This document shows, in pieces, positions 28,804 through 32,449 of a DNA stretch of 32,449 bases. The notes under the pieces were generated by a model. The model ran no database searches. It was not told the origin of the DNA and saw only the letters and a list, made by a program, of their open reading frames with translations. A program made the translations under genes and the position numbers. Positions within the stretch are counted from its first letter, which is position 1. Every line of letters starts with the position of its first letter. Source of the stretch: Dehalococcoidia bacterium (GTDB taxonomy: Bacteria > Chloroflexota > Dehalococcoidia > Dehalococcoidales > W498); contig DUEE01000011.1 in assembly GCA_011170285.1 (NCBI GenBank), forward strand, positions 1-32,449, read 5' to 3'.

Positions 28804-29816
28804 CTACCGAACAAGAAAGGATACTTATTGTTGATGACGAGGAGGCAATCAGGAGGCTTCTCTATCAGAAGCTGTTAGGCGAAGGCTACCGTGGTGAGGA
28901 AGCTGGTAGTGCTGAGCAAGCTCTGGATAAACTACGAAGTAACACAATTGAGCTGGTGCTTCTGGATATTAAGATGCCGGGCAAATCAGGAGCCGAGCTA
29001 TTGCCTGGAATAAAAGCCAGTTATCCTGATACGGCGGTGATTATGGCTACCGCTATAACTGATACTAGTACTGCTATCCAGTGCATGAAGGAGGGGGCTT
29101 ACGATTATTTAACCAAGCCCTTCAACCTGGATGAGGTTATCTTAAGTGTGGACAGGGCTCTGGAGAAAAGGAGGCTGGAGCTTGAGAACAGGGATTACCA
29201 GCAGCACCTGGAACAGAAGGTTGAAGCACAAGCCAAGAAAATACGTGCCTCATTTCTTAATGCTATGACTGCCTTAGCCTATGCACTGGAAGCCAAGGAT
29301 ATTTATACCAGTGGTCATTCGCAGAGAGTAGCCGAATCTGCGGTAGCTATAGCCAAGGAGATAGGTATGCCGCCAGACAGTATCAATAAAGTACGGCTAG
29401 CTGGACTAGTTCATGATATCGGTAAGATAGGAGTAAAGGAATCTGTGTTAAATAAAGTAGGTAAACTCACCGACGATGAGTTTGAGCATATAAAGGCGCA
29501 TTGCGAAATAGGGGAGCACATCTTAACTCCTATTGTAGAAGACGAGGAAATTTTGAAGGCGGTCAGGCATCACCACGAGCGCTACAATGGCAAAGGTTAC
29601 CCTGATGGGTTGTCCGGTGAGCAAATACCACTGGGTGCCAGAATTCTGGCGGTGGCTGATGCCTATGATGCAATGACATCTGAGCGTTCCTACCGGAAGG
29701 CAATGAGTGATGAAACTGCTTGTACTGAGATAGAGCGTGGTAAGGGCACCCAATTTGACACTGAGGTAGCCGACGCCTTTCTCAGAACTAAGAAATCCGC
29801 AACTTCTGCGGTTTGA
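28800..29816 (+). CDS. Response regulator with HD-GYP c-di-GMP phosphodiesterase domain
   Basis: This 338-residue protein has a receiver domain (about 7-122; D56 in LLDIKMP, K106 in LTKPF), a helical linker of about 30 residues, and a complete HD-GYP domain (about 150-325). Active-site features are H173, the HD pair H205-D206 (LVHDIGKIG), HHHERYNGKGYPDG (257-270) including the GYP triad, and VADAYDAMTS. HD-GYP enzymes degrade cyclic di-GMP to pGpG or GMP. It is coupled to the preceding receiver gene and followed by pilT, which suggests phosphorelay control of c-di-GMP and pilus-driven movement. Confidence 0.94.
   Translation: MTTEQERILIVDDEEAIRRLLYQKLLGEGYRGEEAGSAEQALDKLRSNTIELVLLDIKMPGKSGAELLPGIKASYPDTAVIMATAITDTSTAIQCMKEGAYDYLTKPFNLDEVILSVDRALEKRRLELENRDYQQHLEQKVEAQAKKIRASFLNAMTALAYALEAKDIYTSGHSQRVAESAVAIAKEIGMPPDSINKVRLAGLVHDIGKIGVKESVLNKVGKLTDDEFEHIKAHCEIGEHILTPIVEDEEILKAVRHHHERYNGKGYPDGLSGEQIPLGARILAVADAYDAMTSERSYRKAMSDETACTEIERGKGTQFDTEVADAFLRTKKSATSAV
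29797..29811 (+). terminator. Weak terminator-like hairpin at the end of the HD-GYP gene
   Basis: CCGCA-ACTTC-TGCGG followed by TTTGATT overlaps the stop codon region. The stem is short and the T run is poor, so it may be an attenuator or simply coding sequence. Confidence 0.25.
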
Positions 29817-29921
29817 TTGCAGCACATCTAGGACTGAGGGGGCTATTTGATTAGCTGGTAATTGAGGGTTTATTAAAACTATGGAGGTGCTAGTATACAA
29901 ATAGATGAACTTCTTAAACTA

Positions 29922-30971
29922 ATGTTAGATAAAGGGGCTTCAGATTTACATCTGAAGGTGCCAAGCCCAGCGGTGCTCCGCATTGATGGAGTGCTTATAC
30001 CACAAGAAGATTTGCCACCGGTTACACCAAAAGATGTTGAAATGGTATTTGAAAATATTACTACTCGGAGTCAAGGCGAGGCTTTTAATAGAGAGATGGA
30101 GTTAGATTTTGCCTATAGTCTTCCCGGGTTGGCTCGATTCCGAGTCAGCGTATTGCAACAAAGAGGCACAATGAGCCTTGCCTTCCGGTTCGTACCATTT
30201 ACAATCCCGTCCATTGATGAATTAGTACTACCCCAAATTTGCAAGGAGCTTATTCGTAAACCAAGAGGTCTTATCCTGGTAACTGGTGCTGCCGGCAGCG
30301 GCAAGTCGACTACGCTGGCAGCGATGATAAATCATCTCAATGAAAGTGAGAGACGAAATATAATTACTATTGAAGACCCTATTGAATACTTATTCCGCGA
30401 TAAAAAATGTATTATCCGGCAGCGAGACCTGGGGGATGACACTAAATCTTTCTCCACTGCTTTAATACATGCCATCCGCCACGACCCGGATGTAATTGTC
30501 ATCGGAGAAATGCGTGATTTAGTCACGATAAGCACGGCTATGACGGCGGCTGAGACGGGACACCTGGTGCTGGGTACACTGCATACCATCGACGCTGCTC
30601 AGTCTATTGACCGTATAATTGATATATTCCCGCCTAGCCAGCAACGGCAAATGAGACTACAGTTGTCACAGGTAATAGAGGCAGTACTATCACAGACCCT
30701 CTTACCCCGTATTGAGGGAGGGCGAATAGCTGCCTTTGAGATTATGCTTACCAATAGCGTCATCAGGAGACTCATCCGTGATGAGAAAATCTTCGAAATA
30801 CCGGCTAACATAGAGGTTGGGACTCTAGAGGGAATGCAGACCCTGGACCAGGCGTTGGCTAGTTTGGTTAAAAGGGGCATAGTTACTCAACAAGAAGCTA
30901 TAATGAGAAGCAGCAATCCAGTAAAATTGCAGCAATCGTTTCAACCTCAACAGGAGACATTTGGAGTTTGA
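29922..30971 (+). CDS. pilT: PilT-type twitching/retraction ATPase
   Basis: This GSPII_E-family hexameric ATPase is 349 residues from this ATG. Motifs are Walker A GAAGSGKST (122-130), Asp box TIEDPIE (149-155), Walker B with IGEMRD (194-199), and His box GHLVLGTLHT (213-222), plus the AGEMRD-like and C-terminal PilT features. It powers type IV pilus retraction. The N-terminus is short: in-frame codons just before this ATG read QIDELLKL, matching the usual PilT start, but no ATG, GTG or TTG is present upstream. GGAGGT (29883-29888) lies six bases before an in-frame ATA at 29895, so translation may begin there (358 residues). No other pilus genes are in the window. Confidence 0.92.
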   Translation: MLDKGASDLHLKVPSPAVLRIDGVLIPQEDLPPVTPKDVEMVFENITTRSQGEAFNREMELDFAYSLPGLARFRVSVLQQRGTMSLAFRFVPFTIPSIDELVLPQICKELIRKPRGLILVTGAAGSGKSTTLAAMINHLNESERRNIITIEDPIEYLFRDKKCIIRQRDLGDDTKSFSTALIHAIRHDPDVIVIGEMRDLVTISTAMTAAETGHLVLGTLHTIDAAQSIDRIIDIFPPSQQRQMRLQLSQVIEAVLSQTLLPRIEGGRIAAFEIMLTNSVIRRLIRDEKIFEIPANIEVGTLEGMQTLDQALASLVKRGIVTQQEAIMRSSNPVKLQQSFQPQQETFGV

Positions 30972-30973
30972 TG

Positions 30974-30999
30974 CGGTGGCTGACTCTGTGATATATAAT
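30974..30999 (+). promoter_or_regulatory. Probable promoter of the receiver gene at 31046
   Basis: TATATAAT at 30992-30999 is a good -10 region. A TTGATG at 30968-30973 lies 18 bases before TATATA and overlaps the pilT stop. A strong AGGAGG ribosome site follows at about 31036. Confidence 0.4.
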
Positions 31000-31045
31000 T
31001 GTTACTATCAGAGGGTACTGTTGATTAATTAGTAGGAGGATTAGG

Positions 31046-31432
31046 ATGCAGAGCCAAATGAGTGGGAAGAAAATACTTGTAGTTGATGACGAAGAAAATA
31101 TCAGATTATTGGTAAGCAGTATGCTGGGCAAAGACTATACCGTTCTCAAAGCAGGTGATGGAGAGGAAGCAATAAAGATTACTCGCGACCAGAAACCAGA
31201 CCTCATCCTGATGGATATTATGATGCCCAAGGTGGATGGCTATACTGCCTGCCACACAATTAAGCAAGACCCGACTACCAAGACAATTCCTATAGTCATG
31301 CTTACCGCACTAGGGCAAGAACTTAATGTGAAACTTGCTAAACAGACGGGTGCTGATGGGTATATAACCAAGCCATTTAGTCCCCAGGACCTGCTGGATA
31401 CAATTGACAGACTGTTGAAAAGCCCTGAGTGA
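31046..31432 (+). CDS. Stand-alone response regulator receiver protein
   Basis: This 128-residue receiver has the full active site: DDE in LVVDDEENIR, D57 in LMDIMMP, Thr in VMLTALG, and Lys in ITKPFSP. There is no output domain. It has a strong ribosome site and a likely promoter of its own. It converges on a histidine kinase gene and follows pilT; it probably takes phosphate from one of the two kinases in this block and acts by binding a partner. Confidence 0.92.
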   Translation: MQSQMSGKKILVVDDEENIRLLVSSMLGKDYTVLKAGDGEEAIKITRDQKPDLILMDIMMPKVDGYTACHTIKQDPTTKTIPIVMLTALGQELNVKLAKQTGADGYITKPFSPQDLLDTIDRLLKSPE

Positions 31433-31477
31433 GGCGTGATGCTTGTTTATCAAGACAGGCGTTTGGTATGATAAGGA

Positions 31478-32449
31478 CTACCTAGTTCTCACCTGAGGCA
31501 GCGTGAAGTAGAAGGTACTCCCCGTACCCGGCTCGCTCTCAAACCATATTTTGCCGCCATGATGTTGAATCACTGACTTACAAATAGCCAGACCAAGTCC
31601 TGTCCTCTGAGGAACATCTTTGTGCTCAGTCTTATAGATTTCTTCCAATGGTTCAAACACTCTATCTTTGATATCAGGAGGAATGCCTATCCCAGTATCG
31701 TAAACAGAAAGGCGGGTATTGTCCGCGTCGTTGGTAATGCCGACTTTGATGTCCCCTTCTATGGTGAATTTAATGGCATTGTCTATGAGTCTGCTTATGA
31801 CATCCTTTAGGCGGTCAAAATCCCCATAAACAAGCGAGGAGGTAGCACCACTATCAACTGTCAGCGTTAGTTTCTTTTGAAGGGCTAACCCTTGCTTGGT
31901 ATTTACTGATTCAGTAGCCATTTTCAATATGTCCGTCTCGGTCATATGCCATTCTACCTCGCCCGCTTCTAACTGCGACAGATAAAGGATATCGCTCACT
32001 ACAAGTGTCAGGTGCTGTGACTCACTATGTATTATCTTGGCGAACTCTTTTCGTTGTAGATCGTCTTCGTCGGTAGTGAGTAATAACTCACTGAAGCCAA
32101 GAATTGAGGTTAGGGGGGTACGAAGGTTGTGAGAAACATTAACCAAAAGACGAGCCTTGTTTACATTCGCCTTCTGGAGTGCTCCATATAGCTTCTCCAG
32201 GTCTCTTTTTCGTTCCAGCTCCCTTTCTTTGGCTTTCAATTTGCTAGAAAGACTACCGCCAAGGAAAGCGACCAAACAGAGAGTCATTATTTGAAACATA
32301 AGCCAGATGACCATATCAATGAATTCAGAATAAGTTGTTGGGATAAACAGGGATGAGGCGGCAATCAGCCCCACTAATTCCAGTAGCTTCATAGTACCAA
32401 TCAGTATTACAGCCCAGGCAATCGAAAGCGCACTGGAAGGTAGATTAAG
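31478..32449 (-). CDS. Membrane histidine kinase, 5' end outside window
   Basis: The frame is open to the right edge of the window; the ATG at 32392 lies inside a run of hydrophobic residues (SIAWAVILIGTMKLLELVGLIAASS), so the real start is further upstream. Visible are at least two or three membrane helices, a short coiled linker (KAKERELERKRDLEKLYGAL), and a HisKA domain with phospho-His in LLVNVSHNLRTPL, carrying His-Asn where most kinases have His-Glu. The ATPase domain follows, with VISRLIDNAIKFT (N box), YDTGIGIPPD (G1) and QRTGLGLAICKSVI (G2). The sensor part is outside the window. It converges on the receiver gene at 31046. Confidence 0.92.
   Translation of the reverse strand, partial: LNLPSSALSIAWAVILIGTMKLLELVGLIAASSLFIPTTYSEFIDMVIWLMFQIMTLCLVAFLGGSLSSKLKAKERELERKRDLEKLYGALQKANVNKARLLVNVSHNLRTPLTSILGFSELLLTTDEDDLQRKEFAKIIHSESQHLTLVVSDILYLSQLEAGEVEWHMTETDILKMATESVNTKQGLALQKKLTLTVDSGATSSLVYGDFDRLKDVISRLIDNAIKFTIEGDIKVGITNDADNTRLSVYDTGIGIPPDIKDRVFEPLEEIYKTEHKDVPQRTGLGLAICKSVIQHHGGKIWFESEPGTGSTFYFTLPQVRTR

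Overview
The window reads as bacterial chromosome of moderate GC, most likely from an uncultured member of the Chloroflexota (Dehalococcoidia-like). That placement is an inference from the combination of gene content (EF-G-like factor, etfBA, rnpB, RNase HI and COG1579 zinc-ribbon protein clustered together; a dockerin-bearing exoprotein; many stand-alone receiver proteins) and from very dense short palindromic repeats. Genes have Shine-Dalgarno sites and the standard code, with TGA used as a normal stop.

Layout. (1) 1-2970: the 3' end of a secreted cohesin/dockerin-like protein, then a membrane group (SpoIIM-like, DUF350-like, exported transglutaminase-like). (2) 3000-5236: a small defence-type patch with an excisionase-fold antitoxin plus MazF/PemK toxin, the tail of a lost type I restriction specificity gene (hsdS), and a DUF3800 protein overlapping a conserved partner. 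(3) 5661-12331: core genes, namely an EF-G-like GTPase (+) converging on etfB-etfA (-), the RNase P RNA gene, RNase HI, a lipoprotein gene broken by an in-frame TGA, and a zinc-ribbon coiled-coil protein. (4) 12700-25986: a compact 13 kb phage-derived head/packaging cluster (small ORF, TerS, TerL, Cys-rich HTH protein, portal, scaffold-like protein, capsid, decoration protein, connector, several small proteins, a large tail/hub protein). No integrase, replication, prohead protease, tape-measure or lysis enzyme is seen. The reading frames are all intact, and a bacterial-type surface-protein gene sits backwards between TerL and portal. (5) 26199-32449: an excisionase-like HTH gene and a signalling block: hybrid sensor kinase, receiver, receiver-HD-GYP (overlapping by ATGA), PilT ATPase, another receiver, and a convergent membrane histidine kinase that runs off the window.

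Two things stand out. First, a nested family of short palindromes (core TCCTTC...GAAGGA) occurs between genes and inside larger repeats. It also lies inside coding sequences, over stop codons and Shine-Dalgarno sites, and forms two peripheral helices of RNase P RNA. Second, the phage-derived cluster looks like a domesticated capsid or gene-transfer-agent-like locus. Its two transcription units start next to a shared near-palindromic 17-bp motif, which could be a common operator. I see no tRNA genes, CRISPR arrays or insertion sequences.
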